Shown here one piece after another: positions 27,212-41,300 of a stretch of DNA of 64,000 bases. Numbering within the stretch: position 1 is the stretch's first letter; the number at the start of each line of letters is the position of its first letter. The DNA lies in NCBI RefSeq assembly GCF_019703515.2, contig NC_059356.1, forward strand, positions 22,449,197-22,513,196. Direction: 5' to 3'. The position numbers and the translations under genes are program-made. The notes beneath the pieces were generated by a model that saw only the letters and a program-made list of their open reading frames with translations, had not been told where the DNA came from and searched no databases. Origin of the DNA: Myxocyprinus asiaticus. Lineage: Eukaryota; Chordata; Actinopteri; Cypriniformes; Catostomidae.

Positions 27212-30200
27212 AATTTACTTATTTCTTTCATCCAAGTTGCAAAAAATTGCACAAGTTATATCAATTGCCAATACAGAGAGTCTGTTTAAATGCCATCATA
27301 GGTAATACGTACTACAAGGGATAGTTCCCCATGAAAGTATACTCATTTCAAGTTGTTTGTAATGTACATATGTCATAGCACATTAATGCACATATTAATT
27401 TGTTTAGTGTGTAACCATCTCTCTTTTATAGCTTTACTGCCGAAGAAAGGAATAATTAACAGTTTTTTGTTGTCATTGTTATATTTCTACATATTGTTTT
27501 CATGTTTTATAAATTATATTTCATCCCCATCATTATTGAATCCTTTTTTATGTTTTTAGTTTACAGTTTTATTTTGTGCAGTGTATAGACCTGTTGTAGT
27601 TTATGGATTACTTGCATTGTCCACTGAGGCTGTAGATTGTAGTGATTAAATGTTTTCCATTGAACTCATATCGGCCATATCATGAGTTTCATCTCTTAAA
27701 TTTGGGAAAATATTTTTTTCATTTGCTGAACTCAAATGAAGATTTTTAGAAGAATTTCAATGTCTTCAGAAGTGATATGATAGATGTGGGTGAGACAAAA
27801 ATCAAAAGTCTTTTTTTTTTTTACCATAAATTCTGCCCAGTCAATCACCACAGGAACTTTCACATTATTGTTCTTGTGTTTTTGGTGATTCACATTCTTC
27901 ATGCATATCGCCCCCTACTGGGCAGAGAGCTTAAATGCAAAAAATGGCTTAAATATTGATCTGTTTCTCACCCACACCTATCATATCACTTCTGAAAATA
28001 TGGATTTAAACACTGGAGTCATATAGATTACTTTTATGATGCCTTTATTTGCTTTTTGGAGCATAACATTTTTGGCACCCATTCACTTGCACTGTATGAA
28101 CCTACAGAGCTGAGATATTCTTCTAAAAATCATAATTTGTGTTCAGCAGAAGAAAGAAAGTCATACACATTTGGGATGGCATAAGGGTGAGTAAATGATG
28201 AGAGAATTTTCATTTTTGGGTGGACTATCCCTTTAACGTGTGGTGGATAAATCACTTGAACAAGAGTGTTGTTTATCTTCCTCAAAGCAAGTAATATCTT
28301 GGTTAGAAATATTAAGTCAAATAACATCAAAGTGAAAATAGCAACTAATGATGACTCCTGCTCTGCAGGAGCTTATCTCTGAACACAGGCAAAGTTCAGG
28401 CAATCTCAAATATGAGATTCATCCATGCAGAAGAGCATTGGCAAAACAACTGACATAAAATGTTTCTCCACAAGTTATTTGCAATTTTAGGTTTCAATGA
28501 CAGATGTCACTAGAGAGCCCAAAGCTCCTGTCGTGTATTCCCTGTTTGTGCCTAGACTTTTATGTTGGAATTCTTGTTGCTTAGTTTCCCGTTCCTGTTT
28601 CCTGTGTTAGTTTTGTAGTCCTTTTGTAGTTTCATTTTATGATTGGTTTACCCTGATTGTTTCCCCAGGTGTTCCTCATTCCCTTGTGTATTTAAGCCCT
28701 TGTTTCCCCTGGTTTCTTTGTCAGTCTTTGCATGTGTTCCATTATGTTCTGTGCCTCGTTCCCTGTGTTTGTGTCTTTATATTCTGAGTTACTTTGTTTA
28801 TCTTATTAAATCAAAGCTGCATTTAGATCCTGCTCTCTTGACTCCATGCCTGCCTCATTACAGCTCTGTGATGCAGCTACAAATTTTCCAAAACCACAAC
28901 ATTTCAAAATAAAATTCAAAGAAGTTGCATTTACTTATTTTGCCAGTAAATTGTTATACAATTTTATGTTTATTTTTAAAATTTATTTGAATTTAGAGAA
29001 CAACAAAGGCTCAACAAAGGCGCTTCCAGGAGCATAAAGCAATCCAAAACAAGTTTTGATTCTCACAATCTCCTTCTTGATCTCTCTCTCTTCTCTGTAG
29101 AAGTGTGATCGGTCATGTGATGGGCGACTGGATCACGTGGAGATTGAGGAGTTCTGTCGTGAGCTCATGCGCAGGCCGGAGCTGGATGCAGTGTTCAGGC
29201 ATTACTCCAGTAACGGCTGTGTGCTCACCACCATTGAGCTGCGGGATTTTCTTGGTGACCAGGGGGAGAATGCATCGCTGACTCAAGTGCAGAGTCTTAT
29301 CCACACCTATGAGCTCAATGACTGGGGTACACTACCATCCTCCCAGCTTATTACCATGCATTAGTTCTTATTAAGAGTTTATTACATGTTAATAAACATG
29401 CTGGAGGTTAAAGACTGAGAAAGTTCCATGTGATCTGAATATAGATTATTGTCCTCTTTATACTGCAACAACATCAGATGTGGAACACCAGTTTTTCCCA
29501 TTTTAATATCCTTACACTTCATGTCTAATAGTAATAACAACTTTTTTAATACAAGATGTCACATGCAACATAAACTTAATGATTTTTCTTAAGCTTAATG
29601 TAACAGTATGTCCTCCTCCTTGGATAATGAAAGAAGGAAAAATTAGAGAAACTCTGATAGTACACATAATAAATACATTATTAAATGTATTATATTAATG
29701 TAGTTAATATATTATTATATTATTGACACATTAGTATTTATTTATTAATAATAATAATAATTATATGTATGATTATTATTGTTATTATTATATTTATTAT
29801 TATTTATTATTATTATTACTACACATGGCCATGATAATTGTTTACTTGCCCCAAATTGTTCAAACATGAAACTGATTTATTAATATGAGTAATGACCAAA
29901 GGCTGTTACAGTAGAAACAAAAGGAGCCCATTCACTAGAGCCATAGCCTAGTGTTAAATGCATGTGCTCGTGCAAGTTAAGCCGTGGTGCTTATGAAGGT
30001 GACATGAGTTTGAATCTCACATTATTAATTTGTTGTTGTTTTACTTGTACACTGATGACGATGTAAATCGAAAAAGTTTTGTTCCTGCACTGAGCACTTT
30101 GGAACTTTTTGCACTTCCATAAATATCCTGAAAGATTGTTTTGATGGACACTGTGTGCTCTCCTTTAATTTGTTGTTCATCCGTAATTTTTGTTCTACTC

Positions 30201-32173
30201 TTACTGTCCAAAAATGAAATAAATAACGTTAAAGAAGGAGCCCACTTGAAACTAGCTTAATTTTATCGTGGCCTTCCTGCTTTGTACTCTTATGATATAA
30301 TCAAATATCCAACTCCCTGTTTAAGTGAATATATGAAGTCTAACTGGAGAGCAAGTTCAACATTAAATGGAAAACCACTCCGTTACAAATTCAGCCAGCA
30401 GCAAGTGCGAGCATGCACCTCAGTAATGTGTCATAAATTGTTGTCCTACATAACTGACAAACTACAGATCGATTGTTTCTGTCACCTGTTTCTAGAATAG
30501 AGGATAATTAGGTAGTAATACCGAAGTAAAACAGTAAAATGTTTCTAAAGTATGTACTAAATACTTTCTCTATTGAATCTTGTGTTTAACTGTGTTAGCT
30601 TTTGAAAAGTATTTTGTTCTTGTGTCCTTCAGCCCAGAAGAATTTATTCATGAGCCAGAATGGTTTTACCATGTACATGCTTTCCAAAGAGAATGACATA
30701 TTCAACCCTGACCATGCACACGTGTATCAGGACATGAGCAGACCATTGGCTCATTACTACATCTCTTCCTCTCATAATACCTACCTCACTAAAGACCAGG
30801 TCACCAGTGCCAGCAGCACAGAGCCTTATATCAGGTACAGCACCTACAAACACAAACTACAAACATGATTCTGATTGTAAACTGGGTCAAAACATCCAGC
30901 ACAACAGAGGTTTACAGTATGTCATGTACAGTTTGTAAACATATACAAAAGAAGACAATCTTGCACCCAAAAATGAAAATCTGCCATAATTTAATCACCC
31001 TCATGTTGTTCCAAACCTGTACGGCACACCTGTCTGTGGTCGTGGAACACAAAAGATGTTAGGTAGAATGGCAGCCTCAGTCAGCATTCACTTTCATTGC
31101 ATATTTTTTCCATACAATGAAAGTTAATGGTAACTGAGGCTGTTAGTCTCTAACATTCTTCCTAACATCTCCTTTTATGTTTCAAGGAAGAAAGAAAGCC
31201 ATACGTGTTTGGAACAACATAAGGGTGAGCAAATGATGACAGAATTTTCATTTTTAGGTGAAAAATTCACATAGGCCTACTATGTTTAGATCTATCATTC
31301 CTTCTCTTTGTTCACATGCTTGTGGTTCAATGCATGGGTGTTGTTTGTGTGTGTTTAGAGCTCTGAATCAGGGCTGTCGCTGTGTTGAGCTGGACTGCTG
31401 GGATGGTGATAAAGGAGAACCTATCATCTACCATGGACACACGCTCACCTCTAAAGTGCTCTTTAAAGAAGTCATTGAGACCATTGCCCAGTACGCCTTC
31501 AAGGTGCAGAAATGTGAAGCATAACAACAAACTATATAGAAAAAATGTCATATTATGCATAAAAATGGATTAGCATACTGTACCAAAGATTTTACTTTGA
31601 TTTTACTTTGTTTTGTTTTTTTGAAAATTCACTCACAAATAAGTATCAAATACTGCACCATGGTACACTGTAAAAAAATGAGTTTTTTTGGTGTAACCTA
31701 GTGTATTCAGTTTGATTCAGTGATGTTAAAGATTTTTTTACTTGAAAACCCAGTTAATTTAGAAGTTACAGCATGAAGAACATTTTTTAGTGCGTCATTG
31801 TTCTTCAGCATGCTGTGATGGTATTAGATTGTAATGCCATGGTACTTTGATATGATTCTGAATGATAGCTGGTTCATGTATCATGGTGTTTACAACTTCA
31901 AAGAACTATTGTAAAAAAAAAAGATAAAAAAGTAAGTAAATGTTTCTCCCTCTCTGCAGGCATCTCCATGTCCTCTGATCTTGTCTCTGGAGAATCATTG
32001 CTCAGTGGAGCAACAGGCCGTGATGGCCCAGCACCTTCACTCTATTCTGGGCAGAAAGCTCCTAACAAGGCCGCTCAATGATATACCGCTCAAACAACTG
32101 CCCTCACCTGAGGTCATAAGCACATCTTACTGTTGTTTTATCCACATTTCTGTTTTGCTTTCATTATTTTGTT

Positions 32174-32248
<75 letters not shown>

Positions 32249-33850
32249 TGGTGTGAAAAAGTGTTTGCCCCCTTCCTGATTTCTTATTTTTTTGCATGTT
32301 TGTCACACTTAAATTTTTCAGATCATCAAACAAGTTTAAATATTAGTCAAAGATAAAACAAGTAAACACAAAATGCAGTTTTTAAATGAAGGTTGTTATT
32401 ATTAAGGGAAAACAAAATCCAAACCTACATGGCCCTGTGTGAAAAAGTGTTTGCCCCACCTGTTAAAACATAACTTAACTGTGGTTTATCACACCTGAGT
32501 TCAATTTCTCTAGCCACACCCAGGCCTGATTACTGCCACTCCTGTTCTCAATCAAGAAATCACTTAAATTGGACCTGCCTGACAAAGTGAAGTAGACCAA
32601 AAGATCTTCAAAAGCTAGACATCATGCCGAGATCCAAAGAAATTCAGGAACAAATGAGAAAGAAAGTAATTGAGATCTGTCAGTCTGGAAAAGGTTATAA
32701 AGCCATTTCTAAAGCTTTGGGACTCCAGAGAACCACAGTGAGAGCCATTATCCACAAATGGCGAAAACATGGAACCTTCCCAGGAGTGGCCAGCCGACCA
32801 AAATTACCCCAAGAGCGCAGCGACGACTCATCCAAGAGGTCACAAAAGACCCCACAACAACATCCAAAGAACTGCAGGCCTCACTTGCCTCAGTTAAGGT
32901 CAGTGTTCATGACTCCACCATAAGAAAGAGACTGGGCAAAAATGGCCTGCATGGCAGTGTTCCAAGACGAAAACCACTGCTAAGCAAAAAGAACATTAAG
33001 GCTCGTCTCATTTTTGCCAGAAAACATCTTGATGATCCCCAAGACTTTTGGGAAAATACTCTGTGGACTGACGAGACAAAAGTTGAACTTTTTGGAAGGT
33101 GTGTGTCCCATTACATCTGGCGTAAAAGTAACACCGCATTTCAGAAAAAGAACATCATACCAACAGTAAAATATGGTGGTGGTAGTGTGATGGTCTGGGG
33201 CTGTTTTGGTGCTTCAGGACCTGGAAGACTTGCTGTGATAAATGGAACCATGAATTCTGCTGTCTACCAAAACATCCTGAAGGAGAATGTCCGGCCATCT
33301 GTTCGTGACCTCAAGCTGAAGCGAACTTGGGTTCTGCAGCAGGACAATTATCCAAAACACACCAGCAAGTCCACCTCTGAATGGCTGAAGAAAAACAAAA
33401 TGAAGACTTTGGAGTGGCCTACTCAAAGTCCTGAACTGAATCCTATTGAGATGCTGTGGCATGACCTTAAAAAGGCAGTTCATGCTCGAAAACCCTCCAA
33501 TGTGGCTGAATTACAACAATTCTGCAAAGATGAGTGGGCCAAAATTCCTCCACAGCGCTGTAAAAGACTCATTGCAAGTTATCGCAAATGCTTGATTGCA
33601 GTTGTTGCTGCTAAGGGTGGCGCAACCAGTTATTAGGTTTAGGGGGCAATCACTTTTTCACACAGGGCCATGTAGGTTTGGATTTTGTTTTCCCTTAATA
33701 ATAACAACCTTCATTTAAAAACTGCATTTTGTGTTTACTTGTGTTATCTTAGACTAATATTTAAACTTGTTTGATGATCTGAAACATTTAAGTGTGACAA
33801 ACATGCAAAAAAATAAGAAATCAGGAAGGGGGCAAACATTTTTCACACCA

Positions 33851-33902
<52 letters not shown>

Positions 33903-34418
33903 TACCGTGTGTAATCTAGTTTTGAAACACTTGACTGAAATGTTTCTCATGATCTTAAATATCTTTTGATCTGAAGGCGTATGCTTAAATGTTTGAAATT
34001 AGTTTTGTAGACATAAATATAATTGTGCCACATTTACATTTATTTCATTATAAAACTAAAAAAAATGTAAATGGATGACTTGGACCAAATAATAAAGAAA
34101 AGCAGCCAATATGTGCTCAACATAGATGGGAACTCCTTCAATACTGTTTAAAAAGCATCCCAGGGTGATACCTCAAGAAGTTGGTTGAGAAAATGTCAAG
34201 AGTACATGTCTGCAAATTCTAGGCAAAGGGTGACTACTTTGAAGATGCTAAAATATAACACAGTTCTGATTTATTTTGGATTTTGTTTAGTCACAACATA
34301 ATTCCCATAGTTCCATTTATGTTATTCCATAGTTTTGATGACTTCACTATTATTATAAAATGTGAAAAAAGCAATAATAATAAAGAATGAGTAAGTGTTT
34401 CAAAACTTTTGACTGGTA

Positions 34419-34484
<66 letters not shown>

Positions 34485-37400
34485 GTTATTGTCTGTTCTT
34501 ATTTAAATGTTAAGCATAAACTTTAGATATTATTGTATATCTCTTGCATTCATTTTCTCAATTAGATACAAATCCATGTATTTCTTAGTGCCTTTATGGC
34601 TCTATTTGGAATAGCATAATACCATACTAGTCATACTATTTTTGCAGTATGCATTTTTTCGTCATGTTTGGAAAACACAGATGACCTACTATATTTGACT
34701 AAAGTATTCAAACGAGCACGTTACGCTGGGTACTACTTTATACAATGCAAGGCACTCGTCCTTTAATTTCCAGTGAAACTGAAGTAATATTAGAAATTAG
34801 TCATTTTACCCTCATTTTTACACAAAACTGGATTCAAGTGCAAAATAACCATGTTTATTTCTGAGTGCTTACTTAATAAATGAAAAGGAATATTTGAATG
34901 AATTAAAGGAATAATTTATCCAAAAATGAAAAATCATTAAGCCCTTTCCCACCTACAGTCCTGGTACTTTTGCCTTGGTAAGTTTCTAGATGAGAACTCT
35001 TAAGAGGAACGGGACACCCATGGAGAATTTTCTCCTGTTGCAGTATCGACCATAGATATACAGTATGTACGGTATCGACCATTTTACTTGTGACGTTATT
35101 TGCACTCACGATTCCTTAGCAACAACAACAACCACAAAATCAACAACACCGACAGGGGATGCCAGTATTGGAATTATACTTTTGTTAGGGCTGTTTTATA
35201 CGAACATTTAATAGTTTAAACAACAGTGGTTTTAGATGAACGGAACTCTTTGAACAGTTTTAAAAGCACCATATTTCATCCTACCTTCATCCATCCTTAT
35301 ACAGCCTCCAAAGGCAGCATTTTCCAGTTTTCAGGTTACAGTTTAAACTGGGCTTGTGAGCTGCGCGTGCGGTGCTCCGTGCTGCAGCCGGAGTGAGAGA
35401 TGAGACGAGGTGGTGAAAGCACTCTTTAACCATGCAGCACATGCTGAATGCAGCAGACAACACGTTGAAAATTCACTATAAACCTATTTATCAACACAAT
35501 CTTTTACGATAAATGCTTTTATGACTGTGCTGAAATACTCATTGACTTAAAAAAGATGTCTTGATGCAAGTTAATACCGCAATGCTTCTATCATGTAAAC
35601 TAGATTTCATGATGGTTTAGTGTATGATAAAGTTCAGTTACCCACTCTGTACTTAATCTGTTTCTCACCCACACCCAGGGGTTAAATTGGGATTTCGGAG
35701 TTGGGGGAACTCTAAAATCGGGTTATGTCGCAGCTGCCTGAAATTTCCAGCTGCCTGAAACCCTTTTCATATTTCCTGTATGAAGAATTCTCCTTCTCAC
35801 TCTGTGCTGTTTTCAAGACTCTTCTTAGTGACACAATTCGTCTGAACTATTTTAAGAGTTTTGTAGTCCATTCCAGCTTCTGATTTTTGAAAATTATTGT
35901 TGTAGACCTATTACTTGCTTACTGACACAATTTTCTCAAACTTCTATCTCCCAAGTCTCAACAAAGTGTTTGTGGTATTGGTGAACAGTTCTGTCGCTCA
36001 TATTTCTTTCTTTCATACTGTAGGAGTTGATGGGGCGGATCCTGCTGAAAGGGAAGAAGATGAATGGTCAGCTGGGGAAGACTGACAGCTGCACTAATTT
36101 CACATTAAGCTCAGATTCAGAAGCATCAGCTGCAGGGGGGGGTGGGAACAAGGGCTCGACCAAAAAGGATCTTGGAAAGGTGAATCATTCATAATTTTGT
36201 AAATAATTGGTTCATTATGTTGTGCGATATACAGTGGGATCCAAAATCTGAGACCATTAGAGAAAATAATTTCATAATTTAATTTAAATTTAATAAAATA
36301 AAAAAATCATTACAAATCATATTATCAGCATATCATCAGTAGGCTATATCATCAACAATTTAAGTGAAAATCTGAAGAAGAAGAAAAATCTAAATTTCTC
36401 TGTATTTGGTATGTCCCTTTTTGCTTTAAATACAGCATGCAATCTTAATTTTATGTCATATTTTTTCTAATTGCTAAAACTTTCTATTTACTGGGTTTAA
36501 ATGAAAAAACAAAAACAGATTTTCAGTATGGTCTCAGACTTTTGGATCACACTGTTTTAGCACAGCATTTGGCATATTTGATCATTTTGTGGCATATTTT
36601 TCTAGTATTTTATGGTTACAGCTCTATATATGTATATATTATTTACATACTGTACGTACTGTATCAGATATTTGATGGTACACAGGGAAGAAATGTGTGT
36701 ATACTGCTGAAAATGCCTAAATTGTTTCCCTAAAAAAATCTACCTGTATGTATGTATGCATTTATGTGTATAAATTCCCTCCACAGCCTGTGAGTTCTAA
36801 ACTGAGTCCAGAGCTTTCAGATCTGGTGGTGTACTGTGAGAGCGTGCCCTTTAGTAGTTTTGACACAGCAAATCAGAGACCACCCAGTGCAATGTCCTCT
36901 TTCTCTGAGAATGATGCACTCAAACTAATCAAAGACTCAGGTGAGATGAACAGAACAAACAATTGCAATCTAACACTGAATATTTACTGGTGCCATGTCA
37001 TGTTCTTCATGCTTTAGGTCTGTAGTTATGCTACCACAATATGTCAAGAGTATGTGTGTTTTTGTTTGCCATTGGCCAGCTTTGGTACTTCCTGTGTGTG
37101 GGTTTTTGTCAAAAAGAGTGTTGGGAAAGCTACTCAAAATTTAAAGTAGTAAAACTGCAGTTCAGCTGTCCTTTAGAAAAAATAGTTAGTCTGAAACTAT
37201 AGGAGATAATATCTTTTTAATTATATAACTCTGATATTATATAATGTGTTCAATAAATCAAAGCATTTTTTATCTGACACAAAAACAATAAGGATCTCTA
37301 CTAGGATTATGTGGTCTTTCTGAAGAACTTGTAAAGTAAATCACAAACACTGAAAAAGTCTTGGATTGCATTCTCACTTGACAATGCATGAATAACCACT

Positions 37401-38343
37401 AGATGGAGTTTGTGGTTGAAATAGTGTGTGAAAGGAATGTTTCGGCCCAGTTTGTCCTGTAAAAGTTTCTGCACACCTCCATGTTTTCCCGACATAACTG
37501 CTGCCCCATCATATGCCTGGCTGAGAGTTCTGTCAGTTTTAAGGCTGGCATTTGTAAGCTCTGCAGTTATCATTTCGGTCAAGGTTGCAGCATCACCATG
37601 AGCCGCGGTGGCAACAGATACAAGACTTTCTTTAACCTCAAAGTTGATATCAACTGTAGGGCTTTACTGGTTGTTTAGATCGGTGTTACTATCAGAAATA
37701 ATTAATAATTATTTCTTTAGTTATTAATTAATATTTAAATTAATTAATTGAATCTAACTCAGTAAAACCTCATATGGGGCTCCAGTAAATGTAGTGTGCT
37801 ACGTTTAGGAGCGGGTTTGGTTATTAGCAATAATCAATAATTATCAAAGATAATTATTAATTATTAAAATCAATAGAACATTGATGAGAATCAATTTTAG
37901 CTTTTTTTAATCCTTTAAATCAACAATTATCAAAGATAATCACTAATCATTAACATCGATGAAACATTAATTAAAATTAACACTAGCTTATTGATCATTC
38001 AAATTCAACAGTCATCAAAGATAATTATCAATTATCAAAAATCAATAGAATATTAATAAGGATTAATATTGACGGGGCACCACCCTGGAATCAGGGACTA
38101 ATAACCAGATAGTATAACAGTCTCAATATTAGATTGTCAGCATGACACAGGTGTATGCAAAACAAACCAAAACACTTCTCTTTGTAATATAACAAAGTTT
38201 ATTTATGCAGTAATATCAATTAATAATTAATACAATGCAGTCAATAAACTTCCGACTTACAACTACAAACTAAACAGTGATATGATTAGATATGGAAACC
38301 AAAATAATCCTATAACACATGAGGGTGTGTGTGTGAGAGCGAG

Positions 38344-38382
<39 letters not shown>

Positions 38383-41300
38383 GGAGGGACGCGCACAAAA
38401 TGGCGGACGTGACTCTCGTGGAGAGTATGTCATGTGAGACTTCCGGCCAGAGAATATGGCCGCGAATGTGGGCGGAGAGAAACCAGTCAATGGCGTCTAC
38501 CAGTTACCGCGTGTATCCGCTTGTACGATAGCTTAGGGACAAAGCTGAGCTTTATCACGAAGCTATCTACTAGCCAAAAATGTGTGCGAGAATGTTTGTG
38601 AGGGGTCGCGTGTGTGTGTGTGGTTAGTACGAGAGAGAGAGAGAGAATTAATTGATGGCCCCAAAGCCAGTTTCACTATCGTGGGAGAGAAAGCAGCTGT
38701 TAGTTTATCACTCAGAGACGCGGTGGACGGCTTGTAAACCGTCCCGCGGTCTTTGATTCTTTAATGGATAAACTCAGTTTGCAGGTCTCACCCGTGATGG
38801 CAGAAATGCACAACAGTCCAATGTGGTTGGACTACAATACAGCAAATCTCATTTATGATAATTAATGAATACCCTGAGTATTAAATCACAATGAGCAGAC
38901 TCGGTGGTCCGTAAACTGTACAAGCAATAACCTTGATACAGAAGAATAACACACTATAATATTCTATCTCTGCCCAGACGTAAACCTCTTACTTGAATCG
39001 TGTGAGGACGTAGAATGTGTGTTCATCTGTCCTTTAACTCCGACTCGGTTCCTCGAGGCTCGGGTGATGACGGGAGGCCGTTTCCTTGCTCTGTCGGCGG
39101 GCGGTATGGCTGCTGATTCTCGGCGGGCTGGCGGAGAATTCAGCGGCGTCAACTTGATTGAAGAGGGAAGAGAACTCTTTTTCTCTTCACTTCTGCAGAC
39201 AAACGGATGAAGATGCGGATTGCTTGGCAGTCTCCTTCGGATCCGTTAGAGTGTTCAGTGGAACACAGAGTAATCTCAACTCGTCCAGTGAGATGGAGAT
39301 TGTATGGCCACAGTTTCAAGTCAGATGTTACTTCCTTGTGCCACGAGGCTGCACCTGAGAGAAGCGATGAGCTGCATCTACACATGGCGAGCAAAGTTGC
39401 TGGAAGCAAATCCCGGAAGCATTTCAGAGGTATTTCTACTCTTGATGATGTCATGGTTGAGGTGCGTTCTGTCGTGTGCCTCATCCAATAGGAGTTGAGA
39501 GTTCGATCCTTTAGTGAGCAAGGCTTCATGGGATTTGTAGTCTGTTTTGGACTCACTTTGTTTGATTTTGGCACGATTTTTATCAGTAAAATATATGACT
39601 TGGTATGTGGGCCTGAGTTAGGTTTTACGACTGTGTTAGGCCTGCCTTTGTCTTCTATCTGAATACATGAGGCCCAACACAACAAAACGAATAGCAATGC
39701 TGACATTCTCGGTCCAAGTTGGGTCTCAGGTTCCATTAACTTTGTATAAAATGCATCCCTATGTCCTCTCTGATGATTTCTTCTGTAACAAGGGTGCTCA
39801 TTATTTCAATTATCTGAAACCAGAAAAATTTGATCATGTGAATTATGCTTGAGAGGTACTGCGATCCTGTAATAGTGATTTCATTGATCTGTGTTTAAAA
39901 GCATAGCTATCTCCAAACCTTTCTCTGTTTTGTATTTCTTGTCCATCTACAACTCTATGCATGAAGTATGCTCTTTAGCTCTTTAGTGCGAAATTTTCTA
40001 CAGGCGAAGCAAAACAGAGCAATGGCTTTCTTTTGTGCTTTCAAGACAGTTTCTCCCTTTAAACCAGATACTAGAAAATTACCTATTCTTTCCCGAAAAT
40101 AGTGTCACTGGATACTATGCTAAAACAACTTGGCATAGTGTGTCAAAGTCTAGGTCATCTGGACCTCTTCATTTGGGTGCTACCATATGTAGCGCTTGTT
40201 GATGGTGATGATTCTGAGCATGTCAAGCTGCTAACGGTAGCATGACAGCCAGAACAGACAAAACTGGATTCAAGTGCAAAATAACCATGTTTATTTCTGA
40301 GTGCTTACTTAATAAATGAAAAGGAATAGTTGAATGAATTAAAGGAATAGTTTATCCAAAAATGAAAAATCATTAAGCCCTTTCCCACCTACAGTCCTGG
40401 TACTTTTGCCTTAGTAAGTTTCTAGATGAGAACTCTTAAGAGGAACGGGACACCCATGGAGACTTTTCCCCAGTTGCAGTATTGACCATAGATATACAGT
40501 ATGTACGGTATCGACCACGTTATTTGCACTCGCGATTCCTTAGCTACAACAACAACCACAAACTCAACAACACCGAAGGAGGATGCCATTATTGGAATTG
40601 CACTGGGGTCATAAGATCCTTAGTGCTGTTTAAAACAAACTTTGGCTGTATCAGAAAACATAGGCAGCTGCCTTATCAGTTAATAGTTTAAACAACAGCG
40701 GTTTTGATGAACGGAAATCTGTGAACAGTTTTAAAAGCACATTATTCCATCCTACCTTCATCCATCCTTATACAGCCTCCAAAGGCAGCATTTTCCAGTT
40801 TTCGGATGCAGCCTGTGTCTTCAGGTTACAGTTTAAACTGGGCTGCTTATGAGCCGCGCGTGCAGTGCTCCATGCTGCAGCCAGAGTGAGAGATGAGATG
40901 AGGTGGTGAAAGCGCTCTTTAAACATGCAGCACTCTAAATTCATGTGAATTATGCTTGAGAGGTATTGCGATCCTGTAATAACGATTTAATTGAAAAGCA
41001 TAGATATCTCCAAACTTTTCTCTGTTTTGTACTTCTTGTCCATCTACAACTCTATGCATGAAGTATGCTCTTCAGCTCTTTAGTACGAAATGTTCTACAG
41101 GCGAAGCAAAACAGAGCAATGGCTTTCTTTTGTGCTTTCAAGCCAATTTCTCCCTTTAAACCAGATACTAGAAAATTACCTATTCTTTCCCGAAAATAGT
41201 GTCACTGGATACTTTGCTAAAACAGCCTCACATAGTGTGTCAAAGTCTTGGTCATCTGGAACTCCTTTCTCTTCATTTGGGTGCTAGCATATGTAGCACT

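Noticed and set aside
37655..39679. Full endogenous retrovirus
   Set aside because: No gag, pol or env coding sequence is present between the ends. Only a solo LTR is supported.
39149..39736. 195-codon open frame on the minus strand as a gene
   Set aside because: It lies inside the solo LTR and crosses its boundary into the hAT relic. No domain fits, and it is best read as chance.
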